Assembly: GCA_965219175.1 (NCBI GenBank)
Contig: CBDCNI010000001.1
Span: 1,116,001-1,180,000, forward strand
Direction: 5' to 3'
Source: JBBPZK01 sp965219175
Lineage (GTDB): Bacteria; Actinomycetota; Rubrobacteria; Rubrobacterales; Rubrobacteraceae
Length of the DNA stretch: 64,000 bases
The notes beneath the pieces were generated by a model. That model saw nothing but the letters and a program-made list of their open reading frames with translations, was not told where the DNA came from and did no database searches. Below, piece by piece: positions 38,394 through 47,677 of the stretch (positions within the stretch are counted from its first letter, which is position 1; each line of letters starts with the position of its first letter). The position numbers and the translations under genes were made by a program.

Positions 38394-39895
38394 TAGCCGA
38401 CCTCGCGGCCGATCCGCTCCGCCACCAACTTCGCCCCGATGGTGACCAGCGGCACCCCCGTCCCCGGCCTGGTGCTCGCCCCCACGAAGTAAAGCCCATC
38501 CACGCTCTCCGAGACCATCGGCGGCCGGAAGTAGCCGACCTGAAAGATGCCGTGTCCTATGCCGAACGCCGCTCCCTCCTCCAGGTTGTAGTCCGTCCGC
38601 CAGTCGAGCGGGGTCCGGATTTTCTCGTAAATGGTGTGCTCCCGGATGTTCTCTATCCCGCACCGTTTCTCCAGCAGGTCATAGACTTTTTGCCGGAACG
38701 CCTCGCCGTCTCGCGCCCAATCCACCTTCGGGCTGATGTGCGGGACCGGGACCAGCACGAAGAGGCTGTCCATGCCCTCCGGCGCCATCTCCGGGGCGGT
38801 GCGCGACGGGACTACAGCGTAGAAAGAAGGGTCGTCGGGCAGCTCCCGGTCCCGGAAGATCGCCTCGAAGTTCTCCTTATACCTCGACGAGAGGTAGAAG
38901 TTGTGGTGGAGCATCTGGTCCAGCTTGTGGTCTACGCCCAGATACAGCATGAACGCCGAGGCGGTGTACTCCAGCTTCTCGCGCTTCCTGCGGCCCTTGA
39001 AGTCCGCGTTTGCGGAGTTGGGTAAGAGCGAGCGGTAAGCGTATGGCAGGTCGGCGTTCGCCAGCACGGCGTCGGCCTCTATCTGCTCGCCGTTTATGCG
39101 TATCCCTCGGGTTTTGCCTTTCGAGACTACTATCTCCTCGACCGGGCTGTTCAGGTGGACTCGCACGCCGAGTTCGTTCGCCAGCTTTTCCATCGCCCGG
39201 ATCAGGTTGTACATCCCACCCTCCGGGAACCACAGTCCATCCTCGGCCAGCTCCGTGTACGGGAGTAGCGAGTAGACTGCCGGGGCGCGGAAGGGAGATA
39301 GGCCAAGATACATCGTTTGCAGGCTGAACGCCTGGCGTAGCTTCTCCGTCTTGAAGAACTTCGAGACAGAGCGGTAGTAGTTGTTGACCGCTTTCGTCTT
39401 GAGGAGAAGGCGCAGGTTCCTCCGGGAGAAGAAGTCGCGGGCTCCCTCGAAGTCCCGCTCGACGAACTCGCTGCGCCCGAGGCGATACTTGTAACTGGCA
39501 TCCTCCAGGAAACGGTAGAAGCGAGGTGTAACGCCCGGTTCTATGCGCTCCAGCTCCTTGATCAACTCCGGCAGAGTCCGCCGGATTGTCATGGAGTCGC
39601 CATCCCCGAACGTAACCCTGTAGTTTGAGTCGAGGGGTACGAGGTTCAAGTAGTCGTCGAGGTCGCGTCCTGCAAAACGGAAGAGTTCCCGGTAGGTATC
39701 CGTCATAAGTAGCAGGGACGGTCCTGTGTCGAAGGTAAAGCCGCTCCCCTGGAGATGGCCGACGCGTCCGCCGGCTTGGTCGTTTTTCTCGAAGACGTCT
39801 ACCTCGAATCCCATCGCGCCGAGCCGTATCGCCGCCGCCAGGCCGCCCATCCCGGCTCCTACCACCGCTACGCGCTTCGTCTGCGTCGTCGCCAA
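38393..39895 (-). CDS. crtI: Phytoene desaturase
   Basis: FAD-dependent CrtI-type desaturase turning phytoene into lycopene or neurosporene. 500 aa from TTG 39895 with GGAAGGAC upstream. Dinucleotide motif VVGAGMGGLAAAIRLGAMGFEVDVFEK; FDTGPSLLLM; C-terminal FVGASTRPGTGVPLVTIGAKL, the CrtI signature. Translationally coupled with crtB. Its -10 (TATACT, plus 39935-39940) interleaves with a plus-strand -10 for the next gene. Confidence 0.95.
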   Translation of the reverse strand: MATTQTKRVAVVGAGMGGLAAAIRLGAMGFEVDVFEKNDQAGGRVGHLQGSGFTFDTGPSLLLMTDTYRELFRFAGRDLDDYLNLVPLDSNYRVTFGDGDSMTIRRTLPELIKELERIEPGVTPRFYRFLEDASYKYRLGRSEFVERDFEGARDFFSRRNLRLLLKTKAVNNYYRSVSKFFKTEKLRQAFSLQTMYLGLSPFRAPAVYSLLPYTELAEDGLWFPEGGMYNLIRAMEKLANELGVRVHLNSPVEEIVVSKGKTRGIRINGEQIEADAVLANADLPYAYRSLLPNSANADFKGRRKREKLEYTASAFMLYLGVDHKLDQMLHHNFYLSSRYKENFEAIFRDRELPDDPSFYAVVPSRTAPEMAPEGMDSLFVLVPVPHISPKVDWARDGEAFRQKVYDLLEKRCGIENIREHTIYEKIRTPLDWRTDYNLEEGAAFGIGHGIFQVGYFRPPMVSESVDGLYFVGASTRPGTGVPLVTIGAKLVAERIGREVG

Positions 39896-39926
39896 ACGCT
39901 TGTCGTCCTTCCGTGAGGAGCAAAGG

Positions 39927-39940
39927 TATAGTTGAGTATA
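39927..39940. promoter_or_regulatory. Interleaved divergent -10 elements of crtI and the rRNA methyltransferase
   Basis: TATAGT (39927-39932) faces right; TATACT on the minus strand (39935-39940) faces left. The two sites nearly abut, so only one polymerase could be bound at a time. No clear -35 for either. Confidence 0.4.
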
Positions 39941-39996
39941 CGCCCAGGATGCTAACAGAACGCGTCGTGAGACCGGGTAAAGGAGCTTACAGGGAC

Positions 39997-41166
39997 TTGA
40001 AAAGTGAAGAGCCAAGAGTAGTGTTGAAGAAGCGGGGCGCCGTCCGGGTTCGGGCCGGTCATCCGTGGGTCTATCGTTCGGACGTGGCGGAGGCCGAGGG
40101 AGAAGCCGGGAGCGTGGTGCGCGTCACCGACCGGCGGGGGAGTTTCCTCGGGCGGGCGTTCTACAACCCGCGCAGTGAGATCTCCATCCGCGTCGCCGAA
40201 CGCCACGACGAACAGATAGACGAGCCCTGGTTCCGCTCCAGGATACAGAGGGCCGTCGCCTACCGCGACTCTCTGCGCATAGACGGCGACGCCTATCGCC
40301 TGTTACACGCCGAGGCCGACGGTGTTCCAGGGCTAATCGCAGATAAGTATGGAGACTACGTGGTGCTCCAGGTCGGAACCGCGGCCGTCGAGAAGCGGCT
40401 CGAATGGGTGGTCCATGCGTTGCGAGATTTGCTCTCTCCAAAAGGCATACTTCTTCGCGCGGACGTGGCTTCCCGGAAGCGTGAGGGGCTCGATACCGCG
40501 GTTCGCGTCCTCTTCGGCGAGATACCGGAGATGGTCGTCATCCGCGAAGGGGCGGTACGCTACCGGGTGGACCTGTGGAGGGGACAGAAAACCGGCTCTT
40601 TCCTGGACCAGCGCGAGAACCACCTCGCCGCCGGAAGGTACGCTTCGGGCAGGGTGCTGGATATCTTCTCCTACGCGGGAGGCTTCGCGCTACACGCGGC
40701 CCGGAGTGCTGAGACCGTCGAGGCCGTTGACTCGAGTGGACCAGCCCTCGGATCCGCCCGCGCCAACGCGGAGTTAAACAGTATCGGGAACGTGACTTTC
40801 ACGCGGGCGGGCGCGTTCGACTTGTTGCGGGAGCGTTCCGATGTGGGGGAGAGGTACGGGACCGTGATCCTGGACCCTCCGGCCTTTGCCAAGACCAGAC
40901 GAGACCTCCCTGCCGCGTGCCGCGCCTACAAGGAGATAAACTTGCGGGCGATGAAGCTACTCGATCCGGGCGGCATCCTCGTCACCTGCTCCTGCTCCTA
41001 CCATCTCTCCCGCGAGATGTTCGAGGAGACCCTCCGCTCCGCTGCCGGCGACGCCGGGAGGACCGTTCGGGTACGCGAGTGGCGAGGCCAAGCGCAGGAT
41101 CACCCTGAGATACTCACGATCCCCGAGACCAGCTACCTCAAATGCGCTGTTCTGGAGTGCATTTGA
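39997..41166 (+). CDS. Class I SAM-dependent rRNA (cytosine-C5) methyltransferase, RlmI-like
   Basis: About 390 aa. N-terminal PUA domain (KRGAVRVRAGHPWVYRSDV to GRAFYNPRSEISIRV), then a Rossmann methyltransferase with GSFLDQRENHLAAG, motif I LDIFSYAGGFALHAA, motif IV VILDPPAFAKTR, and CSCSYHLS with the catalytic cysteine. This is the RlmI (m5C1962 of 23S rRNA) architecture. The TTG at 39997 has AAAGGAG 11 nt before it; ATG 39949 is the alternative but lies close behind the -10. Ends 26 nt before the IS110 transposase stop. Confidence 0.88.
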   Translation: MKSEEPRVVLKKRGAVRVRAGHPWVYRSDVAEAEGEAGSVVRVTDRRGSFLGRAFYNPRSEISIRVAERHDEQIDEPWFRSRIQRAVAYRDSLRIDGDAYRLLHAEADGVPGLIADKYGDYVVLQVGTAAVEKRLEWVVHALRDLLSPKGILLRADVASRKREGLDTAVRVLFGEIPEMVVIREGAVRYRVDLWRGQKTGSFLDQRENHLAAGRYASGRVLDIFSYAGGFALHAARSAETVEAVDSSGPALGSARANAELNSIGNVTFTRAGAFDLLRERSDVGERYGTVILDPPAFAKTRRDLPAACRAYKEINLRAMKLLDPGGILVTCSCSYHLSREMFEETLRSAAGDAGRTVRVREWRGQAQDHPEILTIPETSYLKCAVLECI

Positions 41167-41192
41167 AATCTGAAAGCAACTGTTATGAGGAA

Positions 41193-42146
41193 TCAGGAGT
41201 TTAGGACATGAGAAGACCTCCAGGTAGTACGATCTCTGATCATGGCATTGAGGATGGTGAGCATCTTCCTCATACACGCCACCAGAGCCACCTTCTTGGG
41301 CTTGCCGGCTGCTACGAGTCGCTCGTAGAACTCTTTGATGGCGGGATTGAAGCGGGAAGCGATCAACGCTCCCATGTAGAGGGCTTCCCTGACCCTGGCT
41401 CTGCCGCCCCATACGATACGCTTGCCTCTGAGAGTGCCGGAATCCCGGTTGAGGGGAGCGACGCCAACGAGGGCCGAGAGTTCCCTTGGAGAAAGAGAGC
41501 CGAGCTCAGGCAGTTCGGCAAGAAGCGTCCTGCAAAGCACGGGACCCACTCCGGGAACGCTACGCAGAAGTGCCTCGTTCTCTTTGAAAGTAGGATTCTC
41601 TTCGATGGCTTCGGCGAGGTCCCGATCTACGCGAACGAGTTCCTTTTCGAGCCACCGGATGTGCGCTTGCAGACGAGAGCGAACCTTTTTAGAGACGCTG
41701 GCGCCAAGGCGGTTCTTCTCCGCGACCAACATCCCGATGATCTGTCTTCTACGGGCAACAATAGCCTGGAACTCAAGAGCTTCAGCCTCGGGAGGGGCTT
41801 TCGGTTCGGGCTGGATCGCCTCGGCGAAGCGGGCGAGGACCGAGGCGTCTATCTTATCTGTCTTCGCCAGACGCCCGATAGCCTTGGCGAAGTCCCTCAC
41901 CTGGCGGGGGTTGAGCACCGCACAAGCTATCCCAGATGCGAAAAGCGCCGCCGCAACAGGCCGCTCCAAGCCACCGGTAGCTTCAAGAACCACCAGGGTG
42001 GGTTCAGCTTCGAGCAGCTTCTCGACGAGAGTCTGGATGCCGTACTCGTCGTTGGAGGCAGCGAAGGCTCCACCCGGCACGAGGGCCACATCCAGAGTAG
42101 CTTTGGATACGTCGATGCCGACGTAGACTTTCTCAGTAGTGTTCAA
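41193..42146 (-). CDS. IS110-family transposase (DEDD recombinase)
   Basis: 317 aa, apparently intact. The RuvC-like N-terminal domain has YVGIDVSKATLDVAL (first Asp, residue 12), VVLEATGGLE (Glu) and KTDKIDASVLARF (two Asp). A coiled-coil linker follows around RRRQIIGMLVAEKNRL. The Tnp_20 domain has SVPGVGPVLCRTLL and NRDSGTLRGKR with the conserved Ser. IS110 recombinases are guided by a bridge RNA transcribed from the element's non-coding end and leave no terminal inverted repeats or target duplications. ATG 42146. Confidence 0.95.
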   Translation of the reverse strand: MNTTEKVYVGIDVSKATLDVALVPGGAFAASNDEYGIQTLVEKLLEAEPTLVVLEATGGLERPVAAALFASGIACAVLNPRQVRDFAKAIGRLAKTDKIDASVLARFAEAIQPEPKAPPEAEALEFQAIVARRRQIIGMLVAEKNRLGASVSKKVRSRLQAHIRWLEKELVRVDRDLAEAIEENPTFKENEALLRSVPGVGPVLCRTLLAELPELGSLSPRELSALVGVAPLNRDSGTLRGKRIVWGGRARVREALYMGALIASRFNPAIKEFYERLVAAGKPKKVALVACMRKMLTILNAMIRDRTTWRSSHVLNS

Positions 42147-42385
42147 AGTGCATCTCCTATTCCATCGGTTGGGCTTACCAACCTCGGCTTGCCCAGCCTT
42201 GCGGGTACGGGCTCGGAGCGGAAAACCTCTCCGGCCCAGGCAACTGTTCGGGCTCCGCCGGGAGTTTGCACAGGGGCGCGACGACCCAAAGCTTTCATAC
42301 GGTCTCCACAGCGAAGCCGAGCTTCGCTAGCTTCGCTATCGGGACCAAGGAGTAAACGGTCTGTCGCGCCCATACCAACCGATTG
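42147..42385 (-). ncRNA. IS110 non-coding end, probable bridge RNA region
   Basis: About 240 bases upstream of the transposase on its strand without any supported ORF. In IS110-group elements (as opposed to IS1111) the bridge RNA is encoded here. Several hairpins can be drawn, e.g. GCGAAGCTAGCGAAGCTCGGCTTCGC near 42312-42336 and GCCGGAG..CTCCG-type pairing near 42220. The outer boundary of the element is not visible by eye; the last clearly element-like sequence is around 42385. Confidence 0.45.
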
Positions 42386-42415
42386 TAGTCAAAAACCAAA
42401 ACACAAGGAGTAGGT

Positions 42416-42892
42416 TTGACCAACAAAGATGTGAATCCAGAAACTCTCGAATTCATTTTTAACTACACTAAAGAAGCCCCTGAGCGGCAGATAAAAGACG
42501 CGGAAGCTTTGGACAACAAGATGGCACAGATATTTTCTGTCGCTAGCGTAGTGATTGGTCTTGTCGGTGTCTCATCTGTAAGCGGGAGATGGACAAACTT
42601 ACTACTCGCGGCCGCCCTGATTTCTTACTTGGTAGCAGCTACAGTAGCTTTATTCCAGCTAATTCCAAAGGCGCAAAATCGTAGTCTTCACGCAGATAAA
42701 CTCTGGTCCACTTTCTGGCAGAAGGAAGTGTACGATGTTCAGCATTCGCTAGTAGACGATATTAGTAAAGCTTACTCTCACAACCTCGAAGTGCTTAAGA
42801 AAAAGAGTCTTACGCTCAAAGTTGTACTTGGAGCAACTGCAGCCGAAGTGCTATTTATCGGTATCGCTCTCATCCTGTCGCGTTTCACGTAA
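42416..42892 (+). CDS. Predicted membrane protein with three TM segments, unknown
   Basis: 158 aa. Cytoplasmic N-terminus with a charged helix (TKEAPERQIKDAEALDNK), TM1 at about 38-55, TM2 at about 61-83, a 50-residue charged loop, and TM3 at about 134-155 ending ILSRFT. The ...LDNKMAQIF entry into TM1 recalls small membrane effectors such as PycTM (DUF5706) or SLATT-like proteins, but I cannot assign it, and no nucleotide cyclase or sensor gene is beside it. TTG 42416 is preceded by AAGGAG. Its base composition is clearly more AT-rich than its neighbours, with A/T-ending codons, suggesting acquisition together with or near the adjacent IS110. Confidence 0.7.
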   Translation: MTNKDVNPETLEFIFNYTKEAPERQIKDAEALDNKMAQIFSVASVVIGLVGVSSVSGRWTNLLLAAALISYLVAATVALFQLIPKAQNRSLHADKLWSTFWQKEVYDVQHSLVDDISKAYSHNLEVLKKKSLTLKVVLGATAAEVLFIGIALILSRFT

Positions 42893-43021
42893 CTTCGATT
42901 CGGAGTCATCTTTCTGGACCGTTTCTGAAGTTAGCGGAGTTTGTGGACGAGGAGGCTCGTTCTGTCCTTCAGAGCCTCCGTTGCTGTCATTTGTATTGTC
43001 TTTGTCTTCAGATACGCTCAT
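42851..43021 (-). CDS. Tiny acidic protein 2, overlapping the membrane protein gene antisense
   Basis: 56 aa from ATG 43021 (MSVSEDKDNTNDSNGGSEG... to DESDTDK). Extremely rich in Asp, Glu, Ser, Asn; no hydrophobic core, so probably disordered. The start overlaps the stop of the upstream tiny ORF as ATGA, which argues for translation. The last 42 nt overlap the 3' end of the convergent membrane protein gene. No family recognised. Confidence 0.5.
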   Translation of the reverse strand: MSVSEDKDNTNDSNGGSEGQNEPPRPQTPLTSETVQKDDSESKLRETRQDESDTDK

Positions 43022-43197
43022 TCGTTTCTCTCCTCAAGCTTAGAAGACTTAGAGTCATTGCTGGTTCCTTCTAATTCTGAGTTCTCAGTTTGCGGTTCGG
43101 ACAGATCCAAAGACTCTGCCTGAAGCTCTGTTTCCGGAGATGGAGGTTCTTGCTCTTCCTTATCGTCCAGAGGCTGGTTAGATCGTTCGTCTTCCAT
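43018..43197 (-). CDS. Tiny acidic protein 1
   Basis: 59 aa from ATG 43197 (MEDERSNQPLDDKEEQEPP..., ending KLEERNE). Highly acidic, low-complexity, probably disordered. AGGGAT lies 6 nt upstream of the ATG and a minus-strand TATACT -10 is at plus 43231-43236. Coupled to the following tiny ORF through an ATGA overlap (43018-43021). A/T-rich like the membrane protein it faces. No family recognised; the remaining bases to 43327 hold nothing else I can identify. Confidence 0.5.
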   Translation of the reverse strand: MEDERSNQPLDDKEEQEPPSPETELQAESLDLSEPQTENSELEGTSNDSKSSKLEERNE

Positions 43198-43327
43198 GTC
43201 TAATCCCTGTTAGCGTATCCCATTCTCAGAAGTATAAGGACTTGACATAACTTTTTAAGGATCAGTGAGTTTCTGAAAAACAACACAACACAATCTCATC
43301 CGCCTGGATTGGCTCAGTATAGGCTAA

Positions 43328-45889
43328 CTACTCGTACTGGACTGCCTCGACTATGTTGGTTCGGGCGGCGGTGCGGGCGGGTATGAGGCCGGCGAAGATG
43401 CCGATGACGAGGCCCGAGGCGAGGGCCAAGATGGCTGGGATGGTCGGGTAGTAGAAGGTGACATCGAAGCCGCCGGCCCCGGAGCCGCGGACGAAGAGGT
43501 AGCCGAGCGCGGAGCCGACGACCACCCCGATCAGGCACCCGATGAGGCTGATGATGACTCCTTCGTCCACTATGAGGCGGCCGATCTGGAACCTCGTCGT
43601 GCCGATGGCGCGCAGCACCCCGATCTCCCTGGTACGCTCGAAGACGCTCATCGAGAGCGTGTTGACCACCCCGAAGGCAGAGACGGCAACAGAAACACCC
43701 ATGATCGCGTAGAAAAAGACGTACTGGCGGTTGAAGTTGTCCTCGATCTTGGCTTTCCATCCAGCGTTGGAGTAGAGCGAAAACTGAGGATAATCCTTGA
43801 GGATCTTCTCTATCTTTTTCGAGATCTCCCCCCGATCCGAGCCGGGCCTAGCCTTTACCGCCAGGAAACCGGCCTCCTTCTCCCCGAAGTCGTTCGCCAG
43901 CGTACTCCTGGAGAGATAGACGCCCGCGCCGCCTCCCAGTACGTCGTTGTCGAGGATTCCGGCCACCCGGTAGCTCTTCTCTCCAGTTGGGCTCGGCAGC
44001 TTTATCTTCGACCCGACTTTTAGCTTGCGCGACCCGGCGAGCTGCTTGCCGACGACGGCCTCGCCGCTCCGGAGACTGGAAGAGGCGTTCTCGCCTCCGG
44101 CTGCGTAGTTCATCCGGAAGATCTCCGGGTAGCTCTTGTCAACCCCGAAAACGAGGGCCACGTTCCCGCCGCTTTGCTGGATGCTCATGGCGACGGCGGT
44201 CGTCTTCTGGACGCCGGGGACTTTCTCGACCTTTTTGGCTAGATCCGGAGAAAAGGTTACGTTCGAGTTCTGGTTTGCGGGTTGGACGATGTAGTCCGCA
44301 CCTAGCGAGTCCTGTAGGAAGGCACGGATCGAACCGAGCACGCTCCCACCGAGCGCCGAGAACGCGATCACGAGCGAGATGCCGACCATCAAGGCGGCGG
44401 CGGTCAGGGCGGTCCGTCCCCGGTTGCGGGTGGCGTTCAGGGAAGCCATCCTCCCCTCGACGCCGAAAAGCAGCCGTAGAAAGGGGGAGAACAGGATCGA
44501 CAGCGGCCTCACCAGTGCCGGTATCATCAGGGAAACGCCGAGAAAAGTTCCGATCACGCCCGCTATCCCGGAGGCGTAGACGAGACCTTGAAGGTTGGTC
44601 GAAAGGTTCTTCGCCAGATGGTAGACCCACGGCGCACCAACCCCCACGAGCGCGACCCCGACCACCGGAGAGAGCCACGAGTAGGCGCGATTAACGCCTG
44701 CCGATTGTCCGGCTGACCGCGCGCGCATCGCTTCTACCGGGCTGACCCTTCCGGCCCGCAGCGCCGGGTAGAGGGCGGCGAGCGCCGTTATGAAGACCCC
44801 GACCACGACGGCCGCCACCAGCGCGAACGGTGAGAAAGAGAGGCTCGTGACCTGGAAGAGAAAAGCTTTGCCGAACAGGTAGACCAGTCCGCGCGCCATC
44901 CCGTAGCCGAGCAGCACCCCGACGGCCGACCCGACGACGCCGAGGATTACTGCTTCGACGACCACCGAGCGGGCGATCATGGCCCGCGTGGAGCCGAGCG
45001 CGCGGAGCATCCCGAGTTCGCGGGTCCGCTCCAGGACGGTCATCGAGAGGGCGTTGAAGACCAGAAACGCGCCGACAAAGAGCGAAGTCCCGGCGAAGAA
45101 GAGCAACGCTATCCTGAACCCCTGAAACTGGCTGCTTACCTGGGAAGTCCGGGTGGAAGAACGCTCCGCGTGCAAGCCTTTGCCGAGATCCCGGTTGAGC
45201 GTCCTTTTGAGGCCGGCGACCGTAGCCTCGTCTTTGGCTCCCACGGCTATCCCGGAGACCTTGCCGGACTCGTCGAACGCTTTCTGGGCGTAGGGTAACG
45301 GTGTCATGCCGAAGGCGATCCCACCGAACGACCCACCCGGTATCCGTAACAATCCAACTAATTTCAACTCCTCCGGGCCTCCGGGCGTCCCGACGGTTAC
45401 TCTGTCTCCCAGCTTCAGCTTCGCGGACTTGGCCGTCCCCTGATCCAGGGTAAGTTCCTTGCCGCTCTTAGGGTATCTGCCCTCTACGAGATCAAAGCCC
45501 GTCGCCAGGGAAGCAGACTTCGGCTCGACCCCGAAGAGGCGCATGCTCCCCACGTTCGGCAGGCCGTTTTTCTGTTTGCCCTTACCGATGATCGAAGCCG
45601 GCAGAGAGAGCCGCGGGGCGACCGAGGCGACGCCGGGCTCGCTCCTTATCTTCTCGACCGTCTTCTCGCTGAAAGTACCACTACCGCCCGCCGCCGTGAC
45701 GGTCAGGTCCGCCGCGCCGTAAGCCTTCGAGAACAACGCGCTGAAAGTGCTCGACATCGTATTTGAGAGGGTCAGAACCCCGAAGACTATGCCGACCCCG
45801 AGCACGATGCCGATGGCCGTCAGCAACGTGCGCTGCGGCCGCGCACCCAGGTTGCGCAAACTCAGGCCGGAGAAGCGCCGGAGCCTCAT
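43328..45889 (-). CDS. ABC transporter permease, FtsX/MacB type with two FtsX domains
   Basis: 853 aa. N-terminal TM (PQRTLLTAIGIVLGVGIVFG) then an extracytoplasmic MacB_PCD domain, FtsX domain 1 around residues 260-380 (LSMTVLERTRELGMLRALGSTRAMI), a second set starting near residue 470 (MASLNATRNRGRTALTAAALMVGIS), and FtsX domain 2 at the C-terminus (LSMSVFERTREIGVLRAIGTTRFQI). Such large permeases export lipoproteins, peptides or antimicrobials, or transmit signals. ATG 45889 overlaps the acetyltransferase stop by 4 nt; the matching ATPase is two genes upstream in the same operon. Confidence 0.92.
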   Translation of the reverse strand: MRLRRFSGLSLRNLGARPQRTLLTAIGIVLGVGIVFGVLTLSNTMSSTFSALFSKAYGAADLTVTAAGGSGTFSEKTVEKIRSEPGVASVAPRLSLPASIIGKGKQKNGLPNVGSMRLFGVEPKSASLATGFDLVEGRYPKSGKELTLDQGTAKSAKLKLGDRVTVGTPGGPEELKLVGLLRIPGGSFGGIAFGMTPLPYAQKAFDESGKVSGIAVGAKDEATVAGLKRTLNRDLGKGLHAERSSTRTSQVSSQFQGFRIALLFFAGTSLFVGAFLVFNALSMTVLERTRELGMLRALGSTRAMIARSVVVEAVILGVVGSAVGVLLGYGMARGLVYLFGKAFLFQVTSLSFSPFALVAAVVVGVFITALAALYPALRAGRVSPVEAMRARSAGQSAGVNRAYSWLSPVVGVALVGVGAPWVYHLAKNLSTNLQGLVYASGIAGVIGTFLGVSLMIPALVRPLSILFSPFLRLLFGVEGRMASLNATRNRGRTALTAAALMVGISLVIAFSALGGSVLGSIRAFLQDSLGADYIVQPANQNSNVTFSPDLAKKVEKVPGVQKTTAVAMSIQQSGGNVALVFGVDKSYPEIFRMNYAAGGENASSSLRSGEAVVGKQLAGSRKLKVGSKIKLPSPTGEKSYRVAGILDNDVLGGGAGVYLSRSTLANDFGEKEAGFLAVKARPGSDRGEISKKIEKILKDYPQFSLYSNAGWKAKIEDNFNRQYVFFYAIMGVSVAVSAFGVVNTLSMSVFERTREIGVLRAIGTTRFQIGRLIVDEGVIISLIGCLIGVVVGSALGYLFVRGSGAGGFDVTFYYPTIPAILALASGLVIGIFAGLIPARTAARTNIVEAVQYE

Positions 45890-46367
45890 CCTTCCCGAAC
45901 CGTAATCAGGAACGAATCACCTTTGTTGCTGTCAAAGGTCTCTTTCCGCCGGAACCCGGCGCGTTCGTAGACCCGGATCGCACACTCGTTGAACGTCGCC
46001 ACCGTGAGCCGGAATTTCGACGCGCCGAAGCGGTCCTCCGTGAATTCGAGGCCCGCCAGGACGAACCCGAGCCCGAGTCTTTTGCCGACGAGATCCGGCC
46101 TCAGCCCGAGACCTATGTCTATCGTGCCATCGTCAGCGTAGTCCCCTCCGGGTACCTGGACTTCGGATCCAAAACAGAAAAACCCCGCCAATTCCTCTCC
46201 ATCGGACACCGCCGCGTAATAGGTCCGTCTGCGCTCCGGAGCTAGTAACTCTTCCAGGTCTTCGGGATCTCTTGCCACATCGTAGAAATCGTAGGGCGTT
46301 TCGTAGCGCCAGGCGGCGATTTCTTGAGCTTGTTCGTCTTTAATCGGCTCGAAAGAGTAGACCAGTG

Positions 46368-46371
<4 letters not shown>
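45886..46371 (-). CDS. GNAT-family N-acetyltransferase
   Basis: 161 aa. The acetyl-CoA loop appears as LRPDLVGKRLGLGFVLAGLEF (motif A, Q/RxxGxG/A-like) and the C-terminal strand as ATFNECAIRVYERAGFRRKET (motif B). Substrate unknown. It sits between the ABC ATPase and its permease and overlaps both by ATGA, so the three are translationally coupled. Being inside an ABC exporter operon suggests that it modifies either the exported molecule or a resistance target; that is inference. Confidence 0.88.
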
Positions 46372-47117
<746 letters not shown>

Positions 47118-47168
47118 GAGAGCAAGTATAGTCGTCGGGTAACTATTTGAGGGGGAGCAGGATACAGT

Positions 47169-47197
47169 TTGTAACAACCTCCGGCCGCTGCTAAACT
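47169..47197 (+). promoter_or_regulatory. Promoter of the rpsF-rpsR-rplI operon
   Basis: TTGTAA (47169-47174), 17 bases, TAAACT (47192-47197). Transcription should start near 47204, leaving a leader of about 70 nt, which might hold an S6:S18 autoregulatory site, but I cannot confirm the motif. Confidence 0.6.
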
Positions 47198-47276
47198 ATG
47201 CGGGTAAACAATCAGGCCCCTGCTTCTGCGGCGTTTTGGATCCGGAGAAGCCGATACTAGACCAGAGGAGGCAACA

Positions 47277-47627
47277 ATCGACACTTATGAAGCTATGCTC
47301 ATAGTAATTCCCGAACTCGACGAGGAGCAGGTCGAGAGCACCATCGGGCGTTTCAGGACCGTCATCGAGCGTACCGGCGGCGAGGCCGGGGAGTTGAACC
47401 AGTGGGGCCGCAGGCGTCTCGCCTACGAGATAGACCACCGGACGGACGGTTTCTACGCGGTCATGCAGTTCACCACCGGGGAACGGACGCTCACCGAACT
47501 CAAGCGTATCCTACGCGTCTCGGATGACATCCTGCGGCACATGATCGTCAAGCTGCCGCCGGACTACGTCGAGAAGACTCTGGAGGACGTCGAGGAACCG
47601 GCCGAGGCCGTCTCCGTACCGGAATAA
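47277..47627 (+). CDS. rpsF: 30S ribosomal protein S6
   Basis: S6 pairs with S18 in the small-subunit platform. The family N-terminus (x-x-TYEAMLIV) is completed only if translation starts before the ATG at 47295: AGAGGAGG is followed after 5 nt by ATC at 47277, giving IDTYEAMLIVIPELDEEQ. An ATC start, known for infC in other bacteria, is therefore proposed; ATG 47295 is the conventional alternative but would delete half of the first strand. GRRRLAYEI and DGFYAVMQFT are conserved S6 motifs. 116 aa. Confidence 0.93.
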   Translation: MDTYEAMLIVIPELDEEQVESTIGRFRTVIERTGGEAGELNQWGRRRLAYEIDHRTDGFYAVMQFTTGERTLTELKRILRVSDDILRHMIVKLPPDYVEKTLEDVEEPAEAVSVPE

Positions 47628-47677
47628 AGGCCAAAACTAAAGTTGTTCGAAGCTCGAAAAGACCAGGAGGTCGGTAA

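Noticed and set aside
43198..43327. A third small gene in the islet
   Set aside because: No open frame with a start and site; only promoter-like sequence for the tiny acidic ORFs.
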